Shown here: positions 1 through 6,870 of the stretch, in pieces
Position numbering within the stretch: position 1 is the first letter of the stretch
Layout of the letters: every line of letters starts with the position of its first letter
DNA from: GCA-003244245 sp036378735
Lineage (GTDB): Bacteria; Actinomycetota; Actinomycetes; Mycobacteriales; Pseudonocardiaceae
NCBI GenBank assembly: GCA_036378735.1
Contig: DASUVX010000196.1
Coordinates: 1 to 18,516 of the forward strand
Direction: 5' to 3'
Length of the DNA stretch: 18,516 nucleotides
Made by a program: the position numbers and the translations under genes
Notes under the pieces: generated by a model
Databases searched by the model: none
What the model saw: the letters and a program-made list of their open reading frames with translations, nothing else
Told to the model about the DNA's origin: nothing

Positions 1-1
1 G

Positions 2-220
2 GTGGCGCAGCAGGTGAAGCAGGCCGCCTCGGATGTCGCCGACAACCTGCGCGTGCCGGCGCAACAAACCGCGGAGTCGATCAAGTCGGCGGGCCGGGAC
101 GCCGCTTCGACGGTCACTGCCGAGAGCCGGGCGGCCATGGACCAGGTCAGCGATCGGGTAGAGCAGGCAAAGCGCAACGTGGGGGATCGGGCACCCGGTT
201 ACCCCACGAGGCAGCGCTGA
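2..220 (+). CDS. Ala-rich amphipathic helical protein, C-terminal part
   Basis: An open frame runs from the window edge to a TGA at 218-220. The first in-frame start is GTG at position 2, but the frame is open at the edge, so this is probably the 3' end of a longer gene. The 72 visible residues are rich in Ala, Gln, Asp, Glu, Arg and Ser, with charged and hydrophobic residues alternating in helical periodicity (for example QVSDRVEQAKRNV). There is no Cys and no hydrophobic segment. This suggests a long amphipathic helix or coiled coil, as in apolipoprotein-like or LEA-like actinobacterial proteins. I do not recognise a family. The gene ends 18 nt before a small membrane-peptide gene with its own strong ribosome binding site, so the two are probably cotranscribed. 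Confidence 0.55.
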   Translation: MAQQVKQAASDVADNLRVPAQQTAESIKSAGRDAASTVTAESRAAMDQVSDRVEQAKRNVGDRAPGYPTRQR

Positions 221-238
221 GGCGCAGGAGTAACGCGC

Positions 239-346
239 ATGAACATCCGTCCCCTCGGCGGCGCCGCCGGCTGCCTCCTGATGATCCTGTTCTCGGTACT
301 GGCCTCCATCGTGCTGACGGTGCTGCTGAACATCATCATCCGGTGA
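239..346 (+). CDS. 35-residue single-span membrane peptide
   Basis: A short frame starts at ATG 239 and stops at TGA 344-346. An AGGAG ribosome binding site at 226-230 sits 8 nt upstream of the ATG. The peptide starts MNIRPLGGAAGCLLMILFSV and continues as one hydrophobic helix of about 22 residues (roughly residues 11-33), ending with a single Arg. It has a short, positively charged N-terminus, then Gly/Ala and one Cys at residue 12. The Cys context (GGAAGC) is too close to the N-terminus, without a preceding hydrophobic stretch, for a normal lipobox. The function is unknown. The close spacing behind the helical-protein gene suggests a partner in the same transcript. The strong ribosome binding site and clean transmembrane profile support translation. 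Confidence 0.6.
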   Translation: MNIRPLGGAAGCLLMILFSVLASIVLTVLLNIIIR

Positions 347-442
347 GTGCGGGCTTTCGCCGCTGCGTGCCGTGGCCCCATGCCCGGCCCGGCACGCGGG
401 TAGTAACGTCCCGCCATCACATCCAAGCGGCCCCTCCAGACC

Positions 443-1432
443 ATGCGGCGCTGCCTTGTGCCGATCCTCGCCTGCGGCATCCTGGGCGTGGCCGGCTGTG
501 CACGAGCCGGTGTCGATCCGCCCGCCGCTCCGAAGGGCCTGACCCAGGCGGCCCTGACGGGCCCCGCCGCTGGGACGGAAGTGGCACTGCCGGCTCCGAG
601 TGCGGCGCCGCCCTCGCCTCGGTCGGCACCGGCTGATTGCCGTGCTGATTGGGGGTGGAGCTGCACCCAGCAACAGCGCTTCGACGCGGCGAGTGCGTAC
701 ATCAGCCGCACGGTCCGCGGCCAGGGCTACCTGAGCGTGGTGTTCACGGATCGGCAGACCGGAAGAGCATGGCGAGTCGGGCCCACGCAGCATGCGGGCT
801 GGACGGCGTCGACGATCAAGCTCGCCATCGCTACCGACCTGCTGCGCCGGCAACGCGCCCACCAGATCACGCTGACTGCGGCGGATCGGCACGACATGGC
901 CACCATGCTCAATTTTTCGGATAATGCGGCGTCGGACCGGTTGTGGTCCAGGTTCGGTGGCGAGGACATGCTGGCCCGGTTCCGCAATCAGTACGGCATG
1001 ACCGGCCTGCATTTCGTTCCCGGATTCACTGCCAAGACCTACTGGGGCTTTGTCAAATGCACCACCGACGACCTGGCTGCTCTACTGAACTACGTCTTCA
1101 CCCAGACCGATCCTGCTGACCGGACCTATCTGGTCGCTGCGATGCGCGGGGTCGCGCCCAACCAGCAGTGGGGTGTTTGGGCCGCCGGTTCCGCGCAGCG
1201 GCCCGGCAACAAGGACGGCTGGTCCTACGAAACCGATCCCTACGGCAAGCACTGGGTGACGAACACCATCGGCTTCGCCGGCCCCGAGGAGCGCTACCTG
1301 ATCGCCGTGATGTACCAGGTGCATCCAAGCGGCACTTTGGATGCCGGAGTGCATACCGTTAGTGACGTCGTCGCCCTGCTCTTCGGTGTGCCCGTGCCCG
1401 CTCACATCACGGTGCCGGCGCCCGACGGATAG
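443..1432 (+). CDS. LppW-like lipoprotein, serine beta-lactamase/PBP-like fold
   Basis: The product is a 329-residue exported lipoprotein. The first 19 residues form a short signal peptide ending in a lipobox (GVAGC, Cys19). A Pro/Ala-rich linker follows to about residue 65. The remainder resembles class A beta-lactamase or penicillin-binding domains. STIK at 123-126 fits the SxxK nucleophile motif, SDN at 159-161 fits SxN, and KDG at 257-259 sits where the KTG box is expected. The mycobacterial LppW lipoprotein (Rv2905) has the same architecture from memory, but orthology is not shown. Replacement of the middle KTG residue by Asp makes true beta-lactamase activity uncertain, and peptidoglycan binding or carboxypeptidase activity is equally possible. 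ATG 443 was chosen because it places the lipobox correctly. No convincing ribosome binding site precedes it. The gene ends 6 bp from a convergent cupredoxin gene. Confidence 0.8.
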   Translation: MRRCLVPILACGILGVAGCARAGVDPPAAPKGLTQAALTGPAAGTEVALPAPSAAPPSPRSAPADCRADWGWSCTQQQRFDAASAYISRTVRGQGYLSVVFTDRQTGRAWRVGPTQHAGWTASTIKLAIATDLLRRQRAHQITLTAADRHDMATMLNFSDNAASDRLWSRFGGEDMLARFRNQYGMTGLHFVPGFTAKTYWGFVKCTTDDLAALLNYVFTQTDPADRTYLVAAMRGVAPNQQWGVWAAGSAQRPGNKDGWSYETDPYGKHWVTNTIGFAGPEERYLIAVMYQVHPSGTLDAGVHTVSDVVALLFGVPVPAHITVPAPDG

Positions 1433-1438
1433 AGCCGG

Positions 1439-1837
1439 CTAGGAGACCGTGAGGACGCCCGTCATGTACGGGTGATGGAAGCAGTGGAAGGCGTACTTGC
1501 CGGGCTTCGTGGGTGCTTGGAAGCTGGCCGGTACGCCTTGCGCCACGTTGCCGGTGTTGAAGGCGCCGTTGTCGGCCGTGACCGTGTGGATCACTTGGTC
1601 GTCATTACGCACTGTTACGGTCGCGCCAGGAGAAACCGTGAAGTACCGCGGCAGGTAGGCGAAGTTCTTGATATCCACCGTGATGGCCGCCGCCTGATTG
1701 ACCGCGGGTGGTTGTGCAGGTGGGGACGCCGTCGTGTCAGGACTGCTGCCGCACGCTGCGACGAGCATGGTGGATGCGACCGCGGCCACTACCACCACTC
1801 GATAGCGCCGACCCAATCCCCGCACCAACTTATTCAT
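1439..1837 (-). CDS. Amicyanin-like cupredoxin lipoprotein
   Basis: The product is a 132-residue small blue-copper protein anchored as a lipoprotein. The signal peptide (residues 1-28) ends in LVAAC with Cys29 as the lipidation site. A Ser/Pro/Ala/Gln linker follows, then a cupredoxin domain from about residue 50. Copper ligands are visible as His84 (IHTV), Cys119, His122 and Met125 in FHCFHHPYM. The Cys-x2-His-x2-Met spacing is that of amicyanin; plastocyanin has four residues between His and Met. The domain start (ITVDIKNFAY) also resembles amicyanin. The likely role is one-electron transfer outside the membrane. The gene lies 16 nt behind thiD on the same strand, so it is probably read from the thiC promoter even though no thiamine role is obvious. 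ATG 1837 is chosen because it opens a complete signal peptide. Confidence 0.85.
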   Translation of the reverse strand: MNKLVRGLGRRYRVVVVAAVASTMLVAACGSSPDTTASPPAQPPAVNQAAAITVDIKNFAYLPRYFTVSPGATVTVRNDDQVIHTVTADNGAFNTGNVAQGVPASFQAPTKPGKYAFHCFHHPYMTGVLTVS

Positions 1838-1853
1838 AGCACCCAACCCGCAT

Positions 1854-2675
1854 TCAGCCTGCTGGCTGCGACAGGCGCCAGAACGGGGACACCGGGCCCA
1901 CCCCGGTGCCGAGGGGATAGGCGTGCGCGACTGCTTGGGCGATGTAGTGCTTGGCGTAGCGCACCGCGGCGGGCATGGCGGCGCCATGGGCCAGCGCCGA
2001 GGTGATCGCCGCCGCCAGGGTGTCGCCGCCACCGTGGGTGTGTGCGGTGGCGACCCGAGGGCCGGTCAACGCGGTGAAATCGCGGCCGTCGTAGAGCAGA
2101 TCCAGGCATTCCGGATCATCGAACAGGTGCCCGCCCTTGACCAGCACCCACCTAGGTCCCAGCGCGTGCATCGCTCGGGCGGCCTCGTACTGCTGCGCCC
2201 GCGACCGGACGTCCAGGCCGATCAGTAGCCGGACCTCGTCCAGGTTCGGGGTCACCAGGGTGGCGCGCGGGAACAGTTGCGAGCGCAGCGTCGCCAGCGC
2301 GTCACCAGCCAGCAGCGGATCGCCGTGCATGGACGCTGCCACCGGATCGACCACCAACGGTACCGACGTACCGATGCCAAGCTCGTCACACACTTCGGCC
2401 ACCGCCGAGATGATCACCGCGCTGGCCAGCATTCCGGTCTTGGTGGCGGCCACCCCGATGTCGGTGGCCACCGCCCGGACCTGGTCGGCCACCGTGGACG
2501 GCGGGATCTCCACGACACCGGTGACGCCCAGCGAGTTCTGCACCGTCACCGCGGTCACTGCGACGCAACCGTGCACGCCGCAGGTGGTGAACGTGCGCAG
2601 ATCGGCCTGCAGCCCCGCCCCGCCCCCCGAATCCGACCCCGCAATCGTCAGCGCGACCGGAGGCGCTGCCCTCAC
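1854..2675 (-). CDS. thiD: Hydroxymethylpyrimidine (phosphate) kinase ThiD
   Basis: ThiD phosphorylates hydroxymethylpyrimidine and its monophosphate with ATP, giving HMP diphosphate for thiamine phosphate synthesis in the cytoplasm. The 273 residues have the normal ribokinase-fold layout. IAGSDSGGGAGLQAD at 11-25 binds the pyrimidine, KTGML lies at 79-83, VVDPV at 108-112, and THGGGDT at 213-219 holds the catalytic Asp218. Many ThiD proteins carry a GCGT-type loop, while GxGD is usual for other ribokinase members and is, as I recall, also found in the M. tuberculosis protein. The start is GTG 2675, overlapping the thiC stop in a GTGA arrangement, which implies translational coupling. The gene is in the riboswitch-controlled operon downstream of thiC. 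Confidence 0.95.
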   Translation of the reverse strand: MRAAPPVALTIAGSDSGGGAGLQADLRTFTTCGVHGCVAVTAVTVQNSLGVTGVVEIPPSTVADQVRAVATDIGVAATKTGMLASAVIISAVAEVCDELGIGTSVPLVVDPVAASMHGDPLLAGDALATLRSQLFPRATLVTPNLDEVRLLIGLDVRSRAQQYEAARAMHALGPRWVLVKGGHLFDDPECLDLLYDGRDFTALTGPRVATAHTHGGGDTLAAAITSALAHGAAMPAAVRYAKHYIAQAVAHAYPLGTGVGPVSPFWRLSQPAG

Positions 2676-4399
2676 GGGACCCGATATGGAGACCTATCGG
2701 GGTTATCGAGGCCCGACGATCCCGATATGTCTCCATGTCGGGATGAGCGGGGAGCGGGGGTGACGGGGACGTACACACGTCCACCTGCTGCGGTGAACTC
2801 GGCCGACTTCTCCTGCATGCCCGCTTCCAAAGCGTCCACCGTCGACAACCCGTGCTCGGCCGCGTAGGCCCGGACGTCGGCGGAGATACGCATCGAGCAG
2901 AACTTGGGCCCGCACATGGAGCAGAAGTGCGCGGTCTTGGCAGGCTCGGCCGGCAGCGTCTCGTCGTGGTAGGACCGCGCGGTGTCCGGGTCCAGTGCCA
3001 GCGCGAACTGGTCATGCCAGCGGAACTCAAACCGTGCCGTCGACAGCGCATCGTCCCAGGCCTGTGCCCCCGGATGGCCCTTGGCCAGATCAGCGCTGTG
3101 CGCGGCGATCTTGTAGGTGATCACGCCGGTCTTGACGTCGTCGCGGTCGGGCAGGCCCAGGTGCTCCTTCGGTGTGACGTAGCACAGCATCGCGGTGCCC
3201 GCCTGCGCGATCATCGCCGCGCCGATCGCCGAGGTGATGTGGTCATAAGCCGGCGCGATGTCCGTCGCCAGCGGACCCAGCGTGTAGAACGGCGCTTCGT
3301 CGCACCACTGCTCCTCCAGGCGCACGTTTTCGGCGATCTTGTGCATGGGCACGTGGCCCGGGCCTTCGATCATCACCTGCACGTCGTGGCGTCGGGCGAT
3401 CTGGGTCAGCTCGCCCAACGTCTTTAGCTCAGCGAGCTGGGCCTCGTCGTTGGCGTCGGCGATCGAACCTGGGCGCAGGCCGTCACCTAGGGAGAACGTG
3501 ACGTCGTAGCGGCGCAGGATCTCGCACAGTTCCTCGAAGTTCTCGTAGAGGAACGACTCGCGGTGGTGCGCCAGGCACCACGCCGCCATGATCGATCCGC
3601 CGCGGGAGACGATGCCGGTCACCCGCTTGACCGTCAGCGGCACGAACCGCAGCAGCACTCCGGCGTGCACGGTCATGTAGTCGACGCCCTGCTCGCACTG
3701 CTCGATCACGGTGTCCCGGTAGGCCTCCCAACTCAGCGCTGTCGGGTCACCTTTCACCTTCTCCAGCGCCTGGTAGATCGGCACGGTGCCGACCGGGACG
3801 GGGCAGTTGCGCAGCAGCCATTCCCGGGTCTCGTGAATCCGCTTGCCGGTGGACAGATCCATGATCGTGTCCGCGCCCCAGCGGGTGGCCCACACCATCT
3901 TGTCCACCTCCTCCTCAATCGAGGAGGCGACCGCCGAGTTGCCGATATTGGCGTTGACCTTCACCAGGAACTTCTTGCCGATGATCATCGGCTCAGATTC
4001 AGGGTGCCGGTGGTTGGCCGGGATGATCGCGCGGCCGCGGGCCACCTCGGATCGGACCAGTTCGACGTCAACGCTCTCGCGGGCCGCGATGAACTCCATC
4101 TCCGGGGTCACGACGCCGGCCCGGGCCCACGCGAGTTGGGTTGACGGTTCACGGCCGGCGATCCATGGCTCGCGCAGCTTGGGCAACCCTCGGTGGACGT
4201 CGATGGTGGCGTCGGGGTCGGTATAGGGACCGGAGGTGTCGTAGAGGTCGACGTGTTCGGAGTTGGTCATCGTGACCCGGCGAGCGGGCACTCGGAGTTC
4301 GCCTACCTGGCGGTAGACCTTTCGTGACCCGGTGATCGGGCCAGTAGTCACGGCGGGCCTGATCGTGGCGTCGCGTAGCCCATTAGACGGTGCAGTCAT
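2672..4399 (-). CDS. thiC: Phosphomethylpyrimidine synthase ThiC with C-terminal extension
   Basis: ThiC is a radical-SAM enzyme that rearranges aminoimidazole ribotide to HMP phosphate, the pyrimidine half of thiamine. The 575-residue frame shows the ThiC core (KVNANIGNSAV, ETREWLLRNCPVPVGTVPIY, MIEGPGHVPMHKI) and the C-terminal CSMCGPKFC motif at 493-501, whose three Cys bind the [4Fe-4S] cluster. The family core ends near residue 547 (RVYVPVT). About 28 more residues are encoded by a palindromic repeat inserted before the stop, so the tail is probably not functional ThiC sequence. The start is ATG 4399, with a GGAAGG ribosome binding site at 4407-4412 next to the 3' edge of a TPP riboswitch. 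The gene heads thiC-thiD-cupredoxin, and its stop overlaps the thiD GTG. Confidence 0.96.
   Translation of the reverse strand: MTAPSNGLRDATIRPAVTTGPITGSRKVYRQVGELRVPARRVTMTNSEHVDLYDTSGPYTDPDATIDVHRGLPKLREPWIAGREPSTQLAWARAGVVTPEMEFIAARESVDVELVRSEVARGRAIIPANHRHPESEPMIIGKKFLVKVNANIGNSAVASSIEEEVDKMVWATRWGADTIMDLSTGKRIHETREWLLRNCPVPVGTVPIYQALEKVKGDPTALSWEAYRDTVIEQCEQGVDYMTVHAGVLLRFVPLTVKRVTGIVSRGGSIMAAWCLAHHRESFLYENFEELCEILRRYDVTFSLGDGLRPGSIADANDEAQLAELKTLGELTQIARRHDVQVMIEGPGHVPMHKIAENVRLEEQWCDEAPFYTLGPLATDIAPAYDHITSAIGAAMIAQAGTAMLCYVTPKEHLGLPDRDDVKTGVITYKIAAHSADLAKGHPGAQAWDDALSTARFEFRWHDQFALALDPDTARSYHDETLPAEPAKTAHFCSMCGPKFCSMRISADVRAYAAEHGLSTVDALEAGMQEKSAEFTAAGGRVYVPVTPAPRSSRHGDISGSSGLDNPDRSPYRVP
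2680..2742. repeat. Palindromic element in the thiC 3' end
   Basis: Two 22-nt arms, at 2680-2701 and 2721-2742, are reverse complements with two mismatches. They are separated by a 19-nt spacer that itself contains short ATCG/CGAT complementarity. The arms start CCCGATATGGAGAC on the left and end GTCTCCATGTCGGG on the right. The element lies inside the thiC frame, supplies most of the extra C-terminal residues, and ends 5 nt upstream of the overlapping thiC stop/thiD start. It could fold as a strong RNA hairpin in the thiC-thiD mRNA. The position recalls MIRU-type elements, which insert at overlapping stop/start codons in mycobacterial operons, but I cannot confirm family membership. I see no second copy in this window. 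Confidence 0.8.
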
Positions 4400-4407
4400 G
4401 GATCATC

Positions 4408-4505
4408 CTTCCTACGCCGGCATTACCCGGACAGGTTCTGCGGTCGGCAGCCCCGGGCCGGTGCCCAGCCGCCCTCTCAGCCCGCTTCGGTGCGAGCTCC
4501 CGCGT
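4408..4505 (-). promoter_or_regulatory. TPP riboswitch (THI element) upstream of thiC
   Basis: On the minus strand the thiC leader contains the conserved TPP aptamer segments. GCTGAGAGG lies near 4472-4480, and ACCTGTCCGGGTAATGCC followed by GGCGTAGG lies near 4411-4436. The outer stem pairs around GGGAGC/GTAGG, and the middle GC-rich arm is at about 4441-4470. The aptamer senses thiamine diphosphate and lowers expression of the operon when the vitamin is plentiful. The ribosome binding site GGAAGG at 4407-4412 directly adjoins the 3' side of the closing stem, and the leader has no obvious terminator stem with a U tract. I therefore infer control of translation initiation rather than termination. 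The exact ends are approximate. Confidence 0.95.
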
Positions 4506-4523
4506 GTTCGATTGACCTGCCCG

Positions 4524-4553
4524 ACGTTAGCCCCGTGTAGAGCCGGCCCGCAA
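4524..4553 (-). promoter_or_regulatory. Candidate promoter for the thiC operon
   Basis: On the minus strand TTGCGG (4553-4548) and TAACGT (4529-4524) are spaced 18 nt apart, in reasonable agreement with mycobacterial SigA promoters (TTGnnn and TAnnnT). Transcription would begin just upstream of the riboswitch aptamer, as expected for a thiC leader. The match is moderate and rests on position plus weak consensus. Confidence 0.4.
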
Positions 4554-4632
4554 AATATGCCGATTCGCCGAACAGTTCGTATTCGCTTGCTCACTGCTGG
4601 TGGTCGTCCACCTACGGACGCAGCAACCGCGG

Positions 4633-5088
4633 CTAGGTGACGATGAGGGTTGCGGTGAGCAGCAGTGCGGCCAGCGTCAGGGCGACTCGCAGTCCCCGCT
4701 CGTGACGCTGCCACTGGCTGTCCCACCAGGCGCCGTCCCGGCTGTAGTGGCGTCCCAGCGCCATCACAGCCCGCCCCAGGCCGAAACCGAGACCGCTGAC
4801 CAGCGCGGCCGGCCAGGTGCTCACCAGCAGAACCGCGACCAGCGGCAGGTAGGGCAGGTTGCTCGGCATGTGGGTGCGGACCCCGCTGCCCATCTCGAAG
4901 CCGAACCGCAACGCTCCTGCGTCGCCGCCGGACGCGATCACCGACGAGGGCACCTGGGCACGCCGGTGCGGCAGCACCACCCGGTGCAACCCGCACTCAC
5001 CGGCCAGCACGAACAGCGCCACCGCTGCGATCACCCCGACCCGCACGCCGGCTGGCAGCGGGGGGCGCACCAGGCTACCCAGCACCAC
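4633..5088 (-). CDS. Polytopic membrane protein, C-terminal part of an interrupted gene
   Basis: This frame encodes 151 residues from GTG 5088, but the same frame is open upstream without a stop to 5197-5199, where a TGA separates it from the preceding short membrane ORF. The residues between (including SPVWRDSSRSYFTAGLVAG) are hydrophobic and protein-like, so the two ORFs look like one original gene of about 244 codons (4633-5367). There are hydrophobic segments at the start, around IAAVALFVLAG, around LPYLPLVAVLLVSTWPAALV and at the C-terminus (LTLAALLLTATL). A hydrophilic motif, RFGFEMGSGVRTHMPSN, lies between. GTG 5088 has no convincing ribosome binding site. I do not recognise the family. 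The gene is last in the MauE/MauD cluster, suggesting a membrane partner of that system. Confidence 0.55.
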   Translation of the reverse strand: MVLGSLVRPPLPAGVRVGVIAAVALFVLAGECGLHRVVLPHRRAQVPSSVIASGGDAGALRFGFEMGSGVRTHMPSNLPYLPLVAVLLVSTWPAALVSGLGFGLGRAVMALGRHYSRDGAWWDSQWQRHERGLRVALTLAALLLTATLIVT

Positions 5089-5196
5089 CGCGACGGCACT
5101 GACGGCCAGACCCCCGGCGACCAGGCCCGCGGTGAAGTAGCTACGTGACGAATCCCGCCAGACCGGCGAGCTCAGCAGGGACGCCGAGTTGACGCT

Positions 5197-5367
5197 TCAC
5201 GCCGAACCGGACAGGGCGTAACCGGCGATCAGCCCGAGCAGCAGCCAGGTCAGCAGCCAACCTAGCCGGCCACCGGCCGGCATCATCGCCACCGCCGCCG
5301 CCAGCACCACCAGCGCAGTGGTGACCTGTACGGGACCCCAGACGGCGCGCCGCAGACGTTGGATCAT
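5197..5367 (-). CDS. Polytopic membrane protein, N-terminal part before in-frame TGA
   Basis: A 56-residue frame starts at ATG 5367 and ends with TGA at 5197-5199. It opens with a basic stretch (MIQRLRRAVWG) and has two hydrophobic helices, one around VTTALVVLAAAVAMM and one around LGWLLTWLLLGLIAGYAL. After the TGA the same reading frame continues open into the next membrane ORF, so this is probably the N-terminal quarter of one protein cut by a nonsense codon. ATG 5367 lies 14 nt past the stop of the Cys-rich protein gene. A longer start at GTG 5418 would overlap that gene by 37 nt and is less likely. The fragment could still be made as a short two-span peptide. A sequencing error or TGA readthrough would restore the full protein. 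Confidence 0.5.
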   Translation of the reverse strand: MIQRLRRAVWGPVQVTTALVVLAAAVAMMPAGGRLGWLLTWLLLGLIAGYALSGSA

Positions 5368-5381
5368 CGGGGCGGCGACGC

Positions 5382-5873
5382 CTAGTTCGTCGCTTCGTAG
5401 GACAGCCTCGCACTGCACACGAGCTTCTCTAGGTTCGGCGCCCCGCTGTATTGCACGTCACCGTCTGCACATCGGAAGGTCCAACCGTCGGACTTCCACA
5501 GCCAGGCGTTGCGCGATTCAGCTCCGGCGCGGCAGATCGCCCGCGGCTGGTAGCAGTCCTGTCCGTAGCAGCCGTTCCTGAACCACTTGTCTGACTCGCA
5601 GTACGACTCCGAGTAAGGCGCACCAATGCAGGTGGGTCCGTGCGGCCCATAGTGGTAACGACCGCAATCGGGATACTCCGAGCCCTGCTCGGCCCTGGCC
5701 GGGCGGGCCAGCGGGATCCAACCCAGCATGGTGAGACCCAAGGTCATGGCGGCGGTGCTGGCGACGGCCAGAAACCCGCGCCGGTGCAGCTGCGAAGCGT
5801 CGGCGAACCGAACGACACGAGGCTGCGGGTCAGCACCGGGCTGGTCGAGGCGAGGAATATCAGGGGGGATCAT
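5382..5873 (-). CDS. Tat-exported eight-Cys protein, MauA-like candidate
   Basis: The product has 163 residues. A long polar N-region leads to twin arginines at 31-32 (HRRGFL), a hydrophobic core at 33-52 and an AxA cleavage site near 59-61 (ARA/EQ), as in Tat signal peptides. The mature part of about 100 residues has eight Cys (70, 82, 92, 102, 107, 114, 135, 153) and four Trp (97, 124, 126, 131), ending in a Trp-rich section WLWKSDGWTFRC. An even Cys number in an exported protein implies disulfides. The methylamine dehydrogenase small subunit MauA has the same plan: long Tat leader, small disulfide-rich body, late Trp before a TYHC-like motif. MauA needs MauE and MauD, which are encoded just upstream. 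Fewer Cys than in MauA makes homology an inference. ATG 5873 overlaps the previous stop as ATGA. Confidence 0.75.
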   Translation of the reverse strand: MIPPDIPRLDQPGADPQPRVVRFADASQLHRRGFLAVASTAAMTLGLTMLGWIPLARPARAEQGSEYPDCGRYHYGPHGPTCIGAPYSESYCESDKWFRNGCYGQDCYQPRAICRAGAESRNAWLWKSDGWTFRCADGDVQYSGAPNLEKLVCSARLSYEATN

Positions 5874-6382
5874 CGCGCTCCTTGCTGGACCATCGCCGTG
5901 TTCAGCAGGCCGGCCACTTGCTGATGGATCTGCTGGGCAGCCACCACCGGCTGGGCCGCAAGCACTGTCCCGTCGTCGCCGACGTGCAGCAGCGCCGGCG
6001 CCCAAGGCAAGTCGAGTTCCGTGACCAGCGCTGGGTCGACGCGCGATCGAATGCCCGGCGCGTCAGCCCATCGCGGGCGCGGGGACAGCACCTCGAAGCG
6101 GATGCCCGGATGCTCGGCGGGCAGCCGGGTGAACGGCCCGTGGACCTCGTCACACAGGCCGCAGCCGGGGTCGAGGACCAGCAGGATCGCCGGTCCGGCG
6201 CCGGCCAGCTGTTGCACCCGGCGTCCCATGGTGGCGCGCCAGGGCTGCATGCCCTGCTCGGACCGCAGCGCCACCACCTCGGTCTGCAGTTCCCGCAGCT
6301 GCCGCAGCATGCCGGCCATCGCCAGCGTCAGCACCGCCAGGCAGCCCCAGGCCAGCGTGAGCGCGGCGGCGAGCACGCTCAT
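5870..6382 (-). CDS. MauD-like membrane-anchored thioredoxin-fold protein
   Basis: The product has 170 residues with an N-terminal membrane anchor (about 3-26), a short helical linker (RQLRELQTEVVALR) and a thioredoxin-fold domain. The active-site motif is CGLC at 74-77 in the context LDPGCGLCDEV, and a Pro in LPWAPALL occupies the expected cis-Pro region. MauD is the disulfide oxidoreductase/isomerase needed to fold the methylamine dehydrogenase small subunit. This protein has the same topology and stands next to a MauE-like gene, so a role in disulfide formation of the exported Cys-rich protein is likely. ATG 6382 overlaps the MauE-like stop as ATGA, and its own stop overlaps the next start the same way. 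A general ResA/DsbE-type thioredoxin is the main alternative. Confidence 0.8.
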   Translation of the reverse strand: MSVLAAALTLAWGCLAVLTLAMAGMLRQLRELQTEVVALRSEQGMQPWRATMGRRVQQLAGAGPAILLVLDPGCGLCDEVHGPFTRLPAEHPGIRFEVLSPRPRWADAPGIRSRVDPALVTELDLPWAPALLHVGDDGTVLAAQPVVAAQQIHQQVAGLLNTAMVQQGAR

Positions 6383-6870
6383 GCGACGCGCCCGTCGACC
6401 GCCGCCGGCAGGGTGTAGAGCAACACCGCCATCACCAGCGCGCAGGCCACCACCAGCACGGCGACCCCACCGCCGGGCAATGCAACCGCCGGATACACCG
6501 CCGTCGCGGCCAGCGTGGCGATCGACAGCCCCACCGCCCGGGCGATGCTCCCGGGCCCCACTTGGGTGCCCATCCGGTTGCAGCCGCAATCGGACTCATC
6601 GCCCCGGTGGTGGCGCCACCACAGGTGGGCGGCGAAGGCCAGGTAGATCGCCGTCTGCGCAGCCAGCGCCCAGCGCAGCTCGTCGGTGCCGAAGAAGACC
6701 GCGGCCACGGAGGGCACCCCGATCGCCAGCTCCACCACCGCGATGGCCCGGGCCGCCGCAAGGCCGGTACCCGCCGCCTGGGCCAGGAACTTCGGTGCCC
6801 TCAGATGCTCGAGCCCGGCTTCCACCAGGAGGAATGCTGCTGCGAGCACAGGCACTCCAAGCACGATCAT
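6379..6870 (-). CDS. MauE/DoxX-like membrane protein
   Basis: The product is a 163-residue membrane protein with about four to five hydrophobic spans: near 3-19, 41-60, 66-84, and two between 108 and 155. A short polar loop holds CGC (Cys95, Cys97) in the context DESDCGCNRMG. A paired-Cys loop between spans is typical of MauE, which is thought to pass oxidising equivalents to MauD during maturation of the methylamine dehydrogenase small subunit. MauE belongs to the wider DoxX-like group. ATG 6870 overlaps the previous stop (ATGA), and its stop overlaps the MauD-like start, so the three proteins are translationally coupled. I infer membrane redox support for folding of the Cys-rich protein two genes downstream. 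Confidence 0.8.
   Translation of the reverse strand: MIVLGVPVLAAAFLLVEAGLEHLRAPKFLAQAAGTGLAAARAIAVVELAIGVPSVAAVFFGTDELRWALAAQTAIYLAFAAHLWWRHHRGDESDCGCNRMGTQVGPGSIARAVGLSIATLAATAVYPAVALPGGGVAVLVVACALVMAVLLYTLPAAVDGRVA

Noticed and set aside
4569..4579. Perfect palindrome CGAACaGTTCG upstream of the thiC promoter, suggestive of a LexA/SOS box.
   Set aside because: The mycobacterial SOS box needs a 4-nt spacer between TCGAAC and GTTCGA; here the spacer is 1 nt. No DNA-repair gene is nearby.
5197..5199. Selenocysteine as an explanation for the in-frame TGA in the membrane gene.
   Set aside because: The TGA falls at a hydrophobic-segment boundary with no redox motif, and no clear selenocysteine-insertion hairpin was recognised just downstream. 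A nonsense mutation or read error is simpler.
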